A stretch of DNA of 64,000 nucleotides from Papaver somniferum (Eukaryota > Streptophyta > Magnoliopsida > Ranunculales > Papaveraceae), in contig NW_020621936.1 of assembly GCF_003573695.1 (NCBI RefSeq), positions 5,580,001 through 5,644,000 on the forward strand. Direction: 5' to 3'. The notes under the pieces are model-generated. The model was not told the origin of the DNA and did not search any database. It saw only the letters and a list, made by a program, of their open reading frames with translations. The position numbers and the translations under genes were made by a program. Each line of letters opens with the position of its first letter. The stretch's first letter is position 1. Below are positions 33,358 through 45,131 of the stretch, one piece after another.

Positions 33358-36300
33358 ATTTGCCCATTTTCTTGAGGGTTGTGGGTGAACGATCCTTGAG
33401 AAAAATCCTTTCCCCTTGCTCTTCCATGCCTTGGTCAGTTCATCCTTCGTCTTGCTTTTGTGCTCTTTGTGGAGGAATTTCGATGAAGAATATACTTCAT
33501 CGAAATATTAATACTTGCCCCTATTCTTTACCGAAATTCAGAAACGTCCCTGCAAATCAAAATGTAGCTTGCCCTTTCTAGTAGAATTACTCTCGTGGCT
33601 TGCTTGAATCATGCCCATTTCGTGTTGGATGAATTCCCCAGTACTAGTTGATCAGCAGCTTTAGGTATGCCACATCAAGGGCTCTTCACTACTAAATTAA
33701 TCCTCACAGCCACTTCGCGGCATCATCTTGTTTGGAACACCGATGGTCAGTAGGTATGTATCAACTGCATCGTTAGCACTTCAGGTTCAAGGGAACACCG
33801 GGTGTGTATTTGAACAATTGGCATCAGGTCTTTCGATTGGCGTGGGAAATAAAAGTTTCATTGTGTTTGTCAAGTATACTCCAATACCGAGACAGCAGCA
33901 TCGCCTCACCATGTAGCAACGTCAGCGGTATGTACGCCATAGTAAAAACATGTCAGCAACAGCGCTTCGTTCATACCAGCAGCTTGCACGGCCTCGTTTC
34001 CATGAAAATTTTTACAACGGCATTGCCCAGTCTTGCATCTGCGGGAGGACTCAGCAATATCTTGGTGCCGCATCATCTTGTATATTGCAGAAGTTTGGTT
34101 GTAGCATCATCAATCTCATCACATACGTTGCATCTCCATGGTGTCGAGCATTCTTCTTCCCTTAATAAGAAGTGATAAGAAGTACTGCCCCTTGTTGAAT
34201 GGCTTCGGATCTTTGTCATCCCGCTGGCTTCGGTCCATTCTCCATCGTGATTGAACATCGGGGTGCATCGGCAGAGTCGTAGTATCAGCGGTTTGAGTGG
34301 AATCAATAGCAGGCAACGGTTTCACATAGCAATCACCGGTGCGTCATCGTAGTCCCTTTCACCTTGTTCTTCCATGCCTTCTTATTGACTGTGTCTTCCG
34401 TTGTGGTTACGTTTGATAAAGATTGCATCTATGTCGCTTTTTGTTGTTTGCTTGCTTACTGGCAATATCAGGTGCCTCCATTCTGGTTTTAGACGTCGGC
34501 TGATGAGTACAATTCTGTCGCTTTTACTTTCATCTTTGGCGAACGTGAAGTGGAGGCTCTTCAATTTTGTAACGTTCCCTTTCTTTCTGATGCGTGATTT
34601 CTGGTACTTGGCTTGCCCCATGTATGCTTCGAGTTAAATGTACTTCGCAGCACCACTTTAGCAGCAGCAACATTCAGCATCAGTGTTGTGTACAACAGCA
34701 GCGACAGGTACACATCTTGGGCGTGTCACTGCGGCAACAACGTCATAACAGCAATGGAAATTGTGAAGTTGTTCCCATCTTTGGTATTGAGTGAGAGAAG
34801 ATAGGGACCGAAGGCTCTTCAACCTTCAATCTCTGTTGTTCCCGTCTTTGGTATTGAGTGAGCGAAGATAGGGACATCAAGCTGCATTCATCACTTAGTG
34901 GCATCAATTTGGCCTAAGCACCGGTAGTGCGGTAGCAGGAAGCAATGAATTTTTTTGATCAAGTGCTCGGAGTGTCATGCAGCTGAATTGAGTTTGTGCT
35001 TCGTCTACTGACTGATGGGAACCTGCATTGGTTCGTGGTAATGCCCCATTTCTATGTTGAGCTCCTTTGATTCTGGCCACATCCATCTCCTGCAGCGTGT
35101 TTGTGTTTGCTTTCATGTTCCAGTCGCTTCGTGATTGAACCAAGGAATGCATGCTCTCGTCATTGTTGTGGAGTGCAGATGGGAATTTGTATCTCTCTGT
35201 GGAGCCTTGAGTTGAGTGTGCCTCCCTTGCGAAAAAATGTAAAATGTTTTAAGCAATAACAGACTCATTTAATGCTTGTATGGTTGCTCTTGCCCCTGTA
35301 TTGTGGGGATTTATAAATCCATTGCCGCAGAGGTAAGATGAGTGTTTGAACCTGTCACCCCATTGGCTAACTCCGGGCCAGGAAATTTCCGAAAGGTGAG
35401 GGTCGTAAAATCTCCCGGAAACGTGGTGTAAAACTGATCATTTTGCAAACACCCGTTCCGTTGAGCTGTCAAAGGCATGTCATGTTGGGTATCTCTTTCT
35501 TATGGAAGTCTTGCCCCCGGTCATACACTCATAGACGCTTACGGGGGAGTCCGGAGAGATTGCCTGCAAGCGCTTTCCCAATATGATTATGAAAATGCAT
35601 TGTAAAAATGGAAGGAGTATAGTATTTGCAAACTCTCAATTGTGTGTGATGTATGCCCCCTTTTGGTTTCCCAAGCTGGTGGCCAAAGCTTGTGACAGCA
35701 AAAGTAACTGCCCCTGTAGAGTCTTCGCGGGTACATAGAATGAGCATTGGTTACTATTGAAGAACGCTCCTCGGCAAGCTTGTGGTGTGCTGCTTCAGAT
35801 TTCCTCCGTTATGGTTATGATTTAGCTATGTACCTACACAAACAGAAACAAGAAGGTTTTGCAGGATATTTTGTTGTTTCCTACTGCATTGTCCTGCCAG
35901 CTTCATGCCACTAACTGCCCCTTGTATACTGAACTGAACTTCGTTTTTTTTTTGTTTTTTTTTTGGCTTCATTTGGACTTAGGTTGCAACAGCAAGTTAG
36001 CAGCATCAATGTCTTGCTAATGTTGCTCGTTATGGTGACGTTGATATTATCAAGTGGCTCTGCATCCTTACTGATATTGAATGCATCTGCGGGATGTGCT
36101 TCGTTTTCCCATATTTTTCCCATGTATATGAATTTTGAACTGCACTGTGGTTCATCTTTAGGCTATAGGAGGTCCATTGCTCTTCCACTATGAGTCTTGG
36201 TCATCCACACTTGAGCTAGGGGTACTTTAGCATCCTTAGTTGAGTTGTTACGATCCTGATTGTTGCCATATGCCATTGCTGCTGCGTGCTTTATTGCTGC

Positions 36301-36630
36301 TGCGTCCTTTGAACTGAATTGCTGCCTTGATAGAACGAAGGTAGTAAAACAACCCATTTCTTACTCCTCTCTTCAGAGGTAGTGGATTTCTTACTCCTTC
36401 CTCTCTCGAATTGAGCTACTGATGAGTACTTTGAACTGAGCTGGTGCTCACTTTCCTGAATTTGAGTTCATATCCCGGTGGTCCTTGGTACAAGTTTGAC
36501 GCAGCAACATGATGTGCTTGGGTGGAGCATGATAAACTTTTCGCGGTAGAACTTCTAAACTTCGCTGACTCTGCATTTTTCGTCATTGGCACCACTCAAA
36601 GTCTGACTTTACATTGATGTTGCTGCTGAA
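33358..36630 (-). other. F interior, left part: noncoding
   Basis: No frame shows retroelement or host similarity. It contains a 38-bp unit repeated at 34771-34808 and 34838-34875 (GGTATTGAGTGAG core), and a poly-T run (35945-35965). The strand nearest the LTR on the minus strand ends AAATGGGCAAAT, a weak polypurine tract. Confidence 0.5.
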
Positions 36631-36636
36631 ATGTAC

Positions 36637-36947
36637 TATTCTCTCCGTTACTTTTTAATAGGCCAGTTTCTATAAATAAATATTTCAAAAAAATAGGCCA
36701 GTTTTCTAATTGGGAAAATCAAATGTTACTTTAATTTTCTGGGACCACTTTTCTTTTAACTTCTTTTGATGACAAGTGTTATGTGGACCATTTCACTTAT
36801 TTCTTTGGCTGACAAGTGTCATGGGGACCATTTCACTTCACTTCTTTTATTGACAAGTGTCTAAAGGACCACTTTCAATAATTAGTTCTCTTAATTTCCT
36901 TAATTTTCTCAAAAAAAGAAACTGACCTATTAAAAAGTATCAAGTAT
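36637..36947. mobile_element. Stowaway/mariner-like MITE inside F
   Basis: The left terminal inverted repeat CTCTCCGTTACTTTTTAATA (from 36641) continues as GGCCAGTTTCT; the right one is AGAAACTGACCTATTAAAAA (36917-36936). The match is 1 mismatch in about 23 bp; beyond that the right end is degraded (CAAGTATCAAG). A CTCTCCGTT terminus is typical of plant mariner-type MITEs. The interior holds three copies of GACAAGTGT followed by GGACCA, and is AT-rich. No transposase. Confidence 0.65.
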
Positions 36948-37019
36948 CAAGTTTGAGCTGCATTTTTAGTCCTGGATTCCTTTGATCTGAATGCTTAAGC
37001 TTTTGTTTGAGCTACGGCT

Positions 37020-39610
37020 CCCACCATTATCACTTTGAGCTGTGGTATCTGCACAAAAGTAAAGAGATTGGACCATGCCCCATCGTCGTTGGCCTTACAC
37101 CATCGTTGCATGACTTTGCACCGTCGTCATCATACTTGGGTCGGGCTACGCTGCTATTACATTGCCGCTGTACTGCAACATTGGATTGGACCGAAGCTAT
37201 CATTGGAATTAAGGTGGTCTGTATCGTCGTCATAGGACTTGACAACGTGGTCATCTGGTTTGAGCTTTATGTGCCATCTCTTGTACTGGAGCTGTAGAGT
37301 TTGTGCATCGTCTTTATCTCCTAAGCTCTGGACTTCAGTTGCTGAGAGCGGACATCCTCATTTTTGCTTTGTGCACCGTCCTCTTAGTTTGTGAAGCATC
37401 CATAACAGCCAGACCTGGTTCTTCAATTTTAATGAGTCCGAGTTCCACCGTACTTCAACAGCTCCACACACAATCAGCAAATAGCATTACAGCAGTCACA
37501 CAACTCCATGTATGGTTCAGCAGTGGTGAATCTCCGTCCGTTGATGCCACGCCATAGCGGCTACTCTTTGTCATGCACGCAACAGCAGCAACTTTACGAT
37601 GATTAATTTCATAGCGTAGGATAAACAATGCCATTGTCATAGTTGCTCCTTTGTTGGTGATGTCGACGTAATCTCTAACTTCGACTGCTGCTCTCCTCCG
37701 CGAAACAAGTTGCAGGTATGCATATGGTTGGTTTCCTTCGTTATCGAATTTTGCTTCTCCTGCATCATATTTGAATCATCGTCTGGGTTTGGTTCAATCG
37801 TTTCAAGACTTCATATCATCGTTGTCAGACTTCGTTTCATCGTCGTAGGACTTTTCATCATTGGTATGATATGAGGATCGGAGCTATCGTCGTCATCGTT
37901 GGGTTACTTGCACGTAGAGTAATAGCGTTACCAGGCTTTGCATTATCAGATCGAGCTGGACCGCTATCTTCGGGTTTGAGCTCAACTGTACTTCAGCTTG
38001 CTTGAATCTGCGTTATCGGGCTTTGGATCTTCGGGATTGAAAGACTTTGTATTATCGTCTTTGTATTCTTGGCTCATCGTTGCAGGACTTCGCATCATCG
38101 TCGGACTGCATCTTCGCCATCAGACTTTGGTTTATAGTACGTCGTGTAGCACGTTGGTACTGTAAGATGGAGCACCCTGGCTTCAATACTGTTTCGAATG
38201 AGATGGTACTGCTATTTTTAACTTGGAATTTGGTTTTGTAAACTCTCCTGGTGCTTTGTAAGAGCTTTGGAGAACCTTTACGTCAGGTAGCTTGTATGTC
38301 GGGGACGATCATCATTGTCACCAGAATTTGGCTTCGGTCCACCGTCTTAGTATTTGGCTCGTAAGTTTGGACTTTGGTCTTCGGACTTTGGCTCGTCATG
38401 GGAAGACTGTGCCATTATTAAGCAGCTGGCTCTACAGCCAATTTGCATCATCGCAGTGGAGGATTGGGGCCATCGGATTTGAGCCACCATCGTTACCATT
38501 AGATTTAGGCGGACTGTGCTTCGTTTGAACGGGGTGAACTCTGGACTTTAGCTCGTCGTCTCAGACTTTGGCTTGCCGTCTTCGAGCTTTGAACTACGAG
38601 ATACTTTATACGTCGGGTTAACTTGGATCATCAGCATGGAGCATCATATGAATATGGAACCGAAGCTGACCATCGTGATGGAGATCACAGATACAACGTG
38701 GTCATTGGATTTGTCATGATCGTCAAAGGATTTTAGCTCATAGGCACTTTGGCTCATCGTTGCATGTCTCTGCATTGTTGGCATCAGAATTTGAATCGTC
38801 CTCTGGGTGAACTTTGTCATCGTCATCGTTCACTTGGGTGAACTTTGTACTTCATCGTCATCGTCCACTTGGGTGAACTTTGTACTTCATCGTCATTGGC
38901 ATGAGGACTTGAGCTATCATCCGGTTTGCACTTCGGTTGGTGTCATCGCCTTTGGACTTTGGACGTCGGGTTCATTTGGATCATCGACATCGCTTTGTAT
39001 GTCGGAATGGATCTACGGTCGGGTTTACCTGCCTCATCGTTATCTTGTTTGTACTTGGGACTTTGTTCTATCATTATTTTGGTTCACCTGCATCCCACTT
39101 TGGCTCACCTGCACCAGAATTTGAATCATCGTTGTTGGATTTGTACATTGGATTTTGGGCTTTGCACCGGCAGAATTTATAGCATCACCGTACGAACTAC
39201 ACTTCCAGGTACTATCAGCGTCGTTGCTTGAGTTTCATCCTTGTGATTGACACCATCATTGTGTTCTGCTTCGCACCATTGTTGCAACGCTCTGCACTAT
39301 CGTCGTCGGCCTTGTACCATCATCCCAGGACCTTGCATCGTCGTCGTCAGACTTGAGCCTGGTTACGCTCTTGTTACATAGCGGCTGTACTGCGACTTTG
39401 GGTTGGTCCGACGCAATCGTTGGAATTAAGCTGTTCTTCGTTATTGGAGTGTCGAGCAGAACTGTGAACGTTAAAAAGGGAAAAGATTCGAGTACTTGGT
39501 CAGCTGGATCATAAGCATCAGGCTTTGTATCATCGTTTGGCTTTACACCTTTGGCATCGGACTTTGGATCGAAGCCTCATCTTCTTAGATCTTCGTTGTG
39601 ATGCTGGTCC
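37020..39610 (-). repeat. Cryptic CATCGTCG/GACTTTG repeat zone in F
   Basis: For about 2.6 kb the words TCATCGTCG, GGACTTTG and GAGCT recur irregularly every 15-40 bp. A clear tandem duplication of a 35-bp unit (core CACTTGGGTGAACTTTG) is at 38821-38890. Several frames stay open only because of the composition and have no protein-like content. It resembles a decayed minisatellite. Confidence 0.55.
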
Positions 39611-40487
39611 AGACTAGAGCAAATATTAATTGAAGGCCTACTTTAAATTTTATTCACCCATAAAGACTAGGGCATCAGCAGGATAAGGTACTTTCTGACA
39701 AGATAGAGTATTGAAGATAAAGTAGTTTGACTAATAAACTGACATCCGACAAGTTTTGAAAGAAAAAGAAAAAAAAAGATTTATTCAAAATTTTTTTGTG
39801 GTCTGTAATCAATCTGAAAGCACTTTCACTTTTGAATTATTGGGGTTAAACAGTGCTAAATTGAAATGGATCTTCACTAAAAAAATGACTTTAATGTTGG
39901 ATCGGAATGAAAGAAAGCAGAGGACAATCACTAGCAAAAATAAATTTTTTACCAAAATAATGCCTGTTTCTAGTTAAAGAAAGATTCATGGAAACATTTT
40001 TATAAACAGGGTGTAAGTGTTTTCAGAAATTTGTACAAGGCAAAACTCAAAAGGAATCCGAAGATTAGCTAAAACAATACCCGAGCAATGATTCGTTGAA
40101 TCATTTTCGCAAACAATTAGTAATCAATTTTTCAAGCTCAGAACATGGCTTGAACTTATAGCAGCAAGAATTACCGATCAGAAATCACAAAATTAAAATA
40201 GAGGGGAGATCAAATAAAGTAAGCTCTTAACAGAAATATTCAGGGAGTAAGAAAAATTTGGTTTTGTTCGATTGATTCAGAAGAGTAATAAAAAGCTTAA
40301 AAGATAACATTTGGATGTTCTCGAATGATATCCGTTAGTTGAGTGGTACCCAATCAAATTTTCCATGTGAGAACACCAAATTAAAACAAATCTCAGTGAA
40401 GAAAAAGGAAAACCAAGACTAATTTCAGAAAAAAGAGCTAAAAAAGCTAATAGATCTAGACAGGTAGAATAAATTCTTTACCCATAG
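39611..40487 (-). other. F interior next to the primer site: noncoding leader
   Basis: AT-rich, purine-rich sequence without a gene-like frame. On the minus strand it is the region directly downstream of the primer site and so would be the 5' leader of F. Nothing recognisable. Confidence 0.4.
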
Positions 40488-40503
40488 CCTGATTCTAGCG
40501 CCA
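40488..40503 (-). other. Primer-binding site of F
   Basis: TGGCGCTAGAATCAGG on the minus strand, three bases inside the right-hand LTR. TGG starts are required by the CCA end of tRNA. The tRNA is not assigned. No comparable TGG site lies inside the left LTR, which supports the minus orientation. Confidence 0.65.
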
Positions 40504-40506
40504 AAT

Positions 40507-41111
40507 TGTGAACACCTATTTTCTAGTTTCAGCATCAAATAATTAAGATGATAAAGCAGTATGCAAAATAAGATGTAAATAGAAAATCATGAGCAAAATG
40601 TAAAGTGCAGGAACATAAGAAGACATTAACACAAGGGGATTAACGTGGTTCGGCAAAGCCTACATCCACAGGGGTAAAGGGATAGTTTATTAAGTATCTC
40701 ATCTGTTACATTTGATAAGATTGGAAATTCATTTTACGAAGATATGAAAGAGATATCTTCATATCTCTTTGGTAAGGGATATCTTCCTTCATGAAGATAT
40801 GAAAGAGATATCTTCATATCTCGATATCTTCATTCATGAAGATATGATGTTCAGAGAGTTGTAGAGGGAAGAGATAAAGGAAAAGGGTCTTCAAAAGTGT
40901 TGGTGGGAAGAAGGGAAAAGAAAAGTCCCCCTCTGCCCGAACCTAATTGCTCCATATTTATGGAAAAAATATCTTCTGGCAGATTACACTTCTATCCTTA
41001 GTGTAGGATTAAAGCTGTGTTGGGCTGATATGGTGCGCGCTGCTGTATAGTTGCATCCTGCTTCGGCTCACGATCTCACTCCACGTGTCAAGGTAGTTTC
41101 TGGTGTATACA
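40507..41111 (-). repeat. F 5' LTR, 605 bp, with 55-bp duplication
   Basis: Same ends as the left LTR. The unit starting GATATGAAAGAGATATC at 40741 repeats at 40796, which accounts exactly for the 55-bp length difference. Apart from this the LTRs differ by few substitutions, so F inserted fairly recently. Confidence 0.88.
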
Positions 41112-41784
41112 ACTAAATCAGTCGAATAATTGTTGTTCTTCGAAACAAACCCATAACCTTCCACTTCACATCAGATTCATTGAAACCCATACCTTAATTT
41201 CTTCTTATTTAACTAAATCAGTAAACCTTCAACTCACAGAACCCTAACTTATAATTTTCCTCAATCCAACTTCCTCCTACACTCAGACAATAACAACACC
41301 GGCACCATGAACTACTCCACGATATTCTCCACCTCCTACCGATCACAAAACCTCCACTTGGTCTCTTACTCGCTCGCAGAGGAGAGAGAACATGGAAAAA
41401 AAGAAAGAGAAGAAGAAAGAAGAATGAAGAAGAAGAAGAAAGAGAATGAGAGTTATCCTCTCGATCGACTAGGATAAGGCCGACCAAAATACTAAGACAC
41501 CCATCAACTTGGATATGGGCTACCAAAAGTCCATCAATTAAATGACTATTTTCCCTTTCATACTCATCCAATGATATCTTCTTCGTCCTGTATCCGATTG
41601 ACACGTTCGAGTAGTCTATTTCACATAACTTTTCGAGACCTATTCAATGATACTAATTTCGTATTTATTTCGTTGTTAGATTAATTCTTATTAATTAACG
41701 TTCGTGCCAGACTAATCGAGTTATTAATGGATAATACGTCTCTTGAATAGTCTAATAGCATTGACGAGCGCGAGGGTCTTTACA
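41112..41784 (-). repeat. G: long LTR-like block, right part (minus strand LTR start)
   Basis: The minus strand begins TGTAAAGACCCTCGCGCTCG at 41784, immediately beside a family A LTR sequence that resumes at 41785, so this is an insertion boundary. It includes a GA/GAA-rich stretch (41396-41450). A 128-codon minus frame (41218-41604) is low-complexity and not judged a gene. Confidence 0.5.
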
Positions 41785-44113
41785 CTTGTTTTGTGAATCG
41801 AAAGGGAAATCGCTAGGATCATTGGTATTTTTATTCATTGCAAAATTTTGGATTACCAATATGTGTGTTTGGTATAACCGCTCATAACTTGTTTATGTAT
41901 CTTGGTAAAACTATTCACAATGCCTGACTTTTGTATCGGTATAACTTTTATTAGTGAAACCGATCTTAAGTAATCACCCGATATGGTATAATCGATATAT
42001 TGTAATTGGTATGACCAACTCTAGACATTAGGGAACCGATCCTAGTAATAGGTACAACCGATCAAAAGTATGTGGAATCGATCCTTGTAAGAGGTGCAAC
42101 AAGTCTTAGTAATTGGTTACCGATCCTATGACTTGTGCAACCGATCACAAGTAAAATACCATAATTATATGGTGACCAATCCTAGTACCTAGTCAACCAA
42201 TTTTTGGAAAGCTAGTGTGATCGATCCTAGTACACACATGGAGGTAGAACCGAAGCTTTGTGTTTTGGTAGAACCGTGAAACCCATTAATGGTGATTTGA
42301 TAGGATAATCAATCACATATTTCTTAGAAGTCAGATGAACAATTTCTAAACTCGTTTGGAAGTGTGGAAAATCGGTTCTAAGATTGTAAATATGAAAAAG
42401 GATTTACAAAATAAAGATGTCGACATCCTTTGAACATGTGCAGTAATTCTTATCTTTTATTGTTCAAAGATATTCCTTAGTAACTAAAGGAGAATCCCGT
42501 ATCGAAATAAATTGAGAATCTTTTAATTAAGGTTTTTAGTTTTTTTATGCTTTTAATTCAACAATTAAATGAATATCTTTAGAAAAGAAAAATTCGTAAT
42601 ATGCATTTACTAATTGGAGATTTTCTACTGAGATTTCAGTCAATATTTGGACAGTGCATTTCCAGGAATTATGAAAACCAATTTTGCCTTTATTGCATAT
42701 CTTTGAGAATATTCAGTTTTGGAAATTCCTTGGTGTCCAAACTTCCTTGGTCTATAAATATTGAAATTTGCATTTCAAGCAAACTAATCCTTAGAGCCAG
42801 CAAAACTACCTAGTTGTGTTGTTACTGGTGGAGCTGTCTATTCGGAGAGGAAAGTACCCTAATTAGGCGAAATATCTTACGACCGCTCGTGTTAAAGACT
42901 TCTTTGGGATTGGGAAGCTCTACAAGTACTGTTGGTGGGAAACTAGATAATTGAAGTTTATTATTAGTTTTCGATTGATTTGATTGACTAACGACTGTTG
43001 AAATTTGATTGCACTTAGTTTGTTTATGCTTGAGAATCTTCTCTTCTGATATAAGATTCACTCAAACTAGATCGAAGTATCGACAGGGATCTTTAGAACT
43101 ATTTGTAGATCTAAAGACGTCTTGTGATAATCTATCGTTAACAGACCTTTCTGTGTGCGATTGATCACAAGAGATTCAAGTTGTTTGTGTGCAGGTGTTT
43201 ATTGAAGATCTAAGAAGATTTGAAGACAAATAATATTTCTTATTTGAGTTCATAATCTTTGGTGTGCAAAAAACTTGATCGGCTGGGGATCCAACAATAA
43301 TCGGTTTATCTTTGTGGTAACCTTGATTGATTAGTTGAGTAGATCGGCATCAATACAATTCTTTATGATTAAGAGTATTTATTGTATAGTCTAAACAATT
43401 ACTTTGGTAGTTGTTAATTCTAAGAACCTGACAAAGGATTTTATGGGATAAACGGAAGAGCCTTTTGTCAAACTCATATCACTTGTTTGAAAAGAGTTGT
43501 TACCGAACAGATTTGTTGTTCCTTTACTGTTTGGAATACGAACCAAAGGAATTGTTCCAAGTGCGTGACTTATTACAAGTTGGAGGTGCAGGGATACTGA
43601 GGGAACTAGGTGAACCATAGGTTTAGTTGCTTGGTCTCAACTATACGAAGTTGGTTTAGATTTTGTATAGCGACTTAATTATGAGAGTATTCAATTCTGG
43701 ACGAGGTCCCGGGGTTTTTCTGCATTTGCGATTTCCTCGTTAACAAAATCTTGTTGTGTCTTTTACTTTTCTATTTCCGCAGTTATAATTGTTTATTATA
43801 ATTAGAGGTAAAATACACAAAAGTTAGTTCCTAATTACTTGATAGCAATCCTATTGTGTTTGGTTAAGTACGAACCTATTATCAAGTAATCATACTTCGT
43901 TGTTGTATTGTATCGATCTTGTATCCATAGTCAATCACACAAGTTATCTTGTTGTCGTATTGTCTCGATCTCGTATCCATAAACGATCACACGAAGTGTG
44001 AACCGATTAGTTGTTTTGTCTCGACTCAGTCCATAGACAATCACTTTCAGAGAAAAGACTTATAGGTGGAAAAGTTTTAGATTGAGGTATATTTGGGTAC
44101 CCTCGTCTTTTCA
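41785..44113 (+). repeat. A3 5' LTR, 5'-truncated
   Basis: Begins in mid-LTR at CTTGTTTTGTGAATCG, equivalent to 48591 in the 3' LTR. TATA box TCTATAAATA at 42751-42760. U3 box array: GATC-centred boxes at 42035, 42057, 42077, 42119 and 42140, spaced 22, 20, 42 and 21 bp; the same spacing recurs in the 3' LTR. Ends TCTTTTCA. Small frames inside it are not genes. Confidence 0.88.
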
Positions 44114-44115
44114 AT

Positions 44116-44127
44116 TGGTATCAGAGC
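44116..44127 (+). other. Primer-binding site of A3
   Basis: TGGTATCAGAGC, perfect initiator-Met site, 2 nt after the LTR end. The leader then reads TCTGTGTTTGGTGCGATCC. Confidence 0.93.
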
Positions 44128-44184
44128 AGGAAAACAAGAAAAGATCTAACAATCTGTGTTTGGTGCGATCCGACCTATAAGAAA

Positions 44185-44523
44185 TTGACTCTAATGGTTG
44201 ATTCAGTTAACGTAACGGAAGGATGTGACTACTTCAAAAACTCGTGGTGGAAGATACGAATTGAATATGTAATACTCTTATTCCTAAATGTATTAGGAAT
44301 TATAATTATGTCTATGTATGTCTTGAGGGACTTACATAATCAGTTGGATATCATAGGATTGTATAACATTGCCTTGGATACTAACATTCTTAGTAACAAT
44401 GATACAATGCTCTATGAGATAGGTTGTATCTCGAAAATGCATAAGATTCCTCTCAGAATTTTTTATTATATGAACCATGGCTATTGTGTTCTTGAAAAAT
44501 CTGGAATCTTAAATATATTTTGA
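44185..44523 (+). CDS. A3 short ORF with a membrane-like segment, unknown
   Basis: 112 codons. Near the ATG at 44194 the DNA matches A2 gag (ATGxxTGATTCAGTTAACGTA, peptide M.DSVNV), then the two diverge completely. Residues about 28-48 (YVILLFLNVLGIIIMSMYVL) form a hydrophobic stretch long enough for a membrane helix. No family is recognised. It touches the next frame at 44520. It may be a decayed coding region or simply an open frame; the shared first codons suggest that translation once began here. Confidence 0.35.
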   Translation: MTLMVDSVNVTEGCDYFKNSWWKIRIEYVILLFLNVLGIIIMSMYVLRDLHNQLDIIGLYNIALDTNILSNNDTMLYEIGCISKMHKIPLRIFYYMNHGYCVLEKSGILNIF

Positions 44524-45131
44524 ATATCCTATCAAAGTACATATATATGTACATTTTTAGATCTAAGACTGTCAATGTATCGCTACCTAGGGTGCGATTT
44601 CGGAAACCTTATAACCTTACAAGGAATGATTTTTCAGTTAATAATTCTATTAACAATGGATTGCTTCATACACCTCACAACTGTTTTAATGAAGCAAGTG
44701 ATCTTTTGAAATATTACAAGCTTTATGATTCTAATGGTATTTTTAACAAATATCATATTATGTTCAATTTTATCTCGGCATACTCTATTAGAAAATTCTT
44801 GAGTGAATTTCAAATGATGTCATCAAATTCTGATAATAAAAGAGTAAACATATTTTTGGACAAAAACATAAAATCTATCCGAAATAAAGATCCAATCCCT
44901 GAAAAACTGGTTTTCCAAAAGAAAGACCTAGATATAAAATCGGAATTGTCTCCCCACAAGCTTCGATTTCCGATTCTGATAGAATTTCCTAAAACTAGTT
45001 ATTTCCGGTTTTTGATATCAATTCTTCCTATAAAAGATAATCTCTTGCTATGTTCACAAACATATTGTGGAAGACTGATCGAAAACGTAACTAAGGATTT
45101 TTCATATTTTCGCAAATGTGAGAAAAAGTAA
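44520..45131 (+). CDS. A3 ORF of 203 codons, unknown, likely upstream part of the cargo protein
   Basis: Basic, Asn/Lys/Ser-rich, no recognised domain. The last third (VNIFLDKNIKSIRNKDPIPE, SPHKLRFPILIEFPKTS) looks protein-like. It overlaps the next ORF by 14 nt in another frame and ends KCEKK, while the next frame opens with RKSKSREENSE. One indel at the overlap would join them, so both may derive from one larger protein. This is inference from position and composition. Confidence 0.4.
   Translation: MNILSKYIYMYIFRSKTVNVSLPRVRFRKPYNLTRNDFSVNNSINNGLLHTPHNCFNEASDLLKYYKLYDSNGIFNKYHIMFNFISAYSIRKFLSEFQMMSSNSDNKRVNIFLDKNIKSIRNKDPIPEKLVFQKKDLDIKSELSPHKLRFPILIEFPKTSYFRFLISILPIKDNLLLCSQTYCGRLIENVTKDFSYFRKCEKK

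Larger units (their letters stand above)
32808..41111 (-). mobile_element. F: large non-autonomous LTR element without coding capacity (8.3 kb)
   Basis: Two direct LTRs (32808-33357 and 40507-41111) flank a 7.1 kb interior. The minus orientation follows from a primer site next to the right-hand LTR (40488-40503) and from the LTR word GTGGATGTAGGC..GCCGAACCACGTTAAT, typical of U5 in plant Copia LTRs. The flanks are CCTAA (32803-32807) and ACTAA (41112-41116), a probable target duplication with one mismatch. The interior has no frame resembling gag or pol, so it fits the LARD class (large retrotransposon derivative). Confidence 0.75.

Noticed and set aside
36900..36960. Possible transposase gene of the MITE
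   Set aside because: The element is only about 310 bp and has no coding capacity.
38807..39231. Three overlapping open frames in F
   Set aside because: They come from CATCGTCG/GACTTTG repeats that stay open in several frames; no protein-like conservation.
40950..40965. CCATATTTATGG as a MADS-box CArG site
   Set aside because: It has eight A/T bases where a CArG box has six, and it overlaps the TATA-like box of the F LTR; the other LTR differs.
41218..41604. 128-codon minus-strand frame with runs of Ser, Phe and Leu
   Set aside because: The runs come from the GAA/GA-rich stretch at 41396-41450; there is no domain, and it lies inside an LTR-like block.
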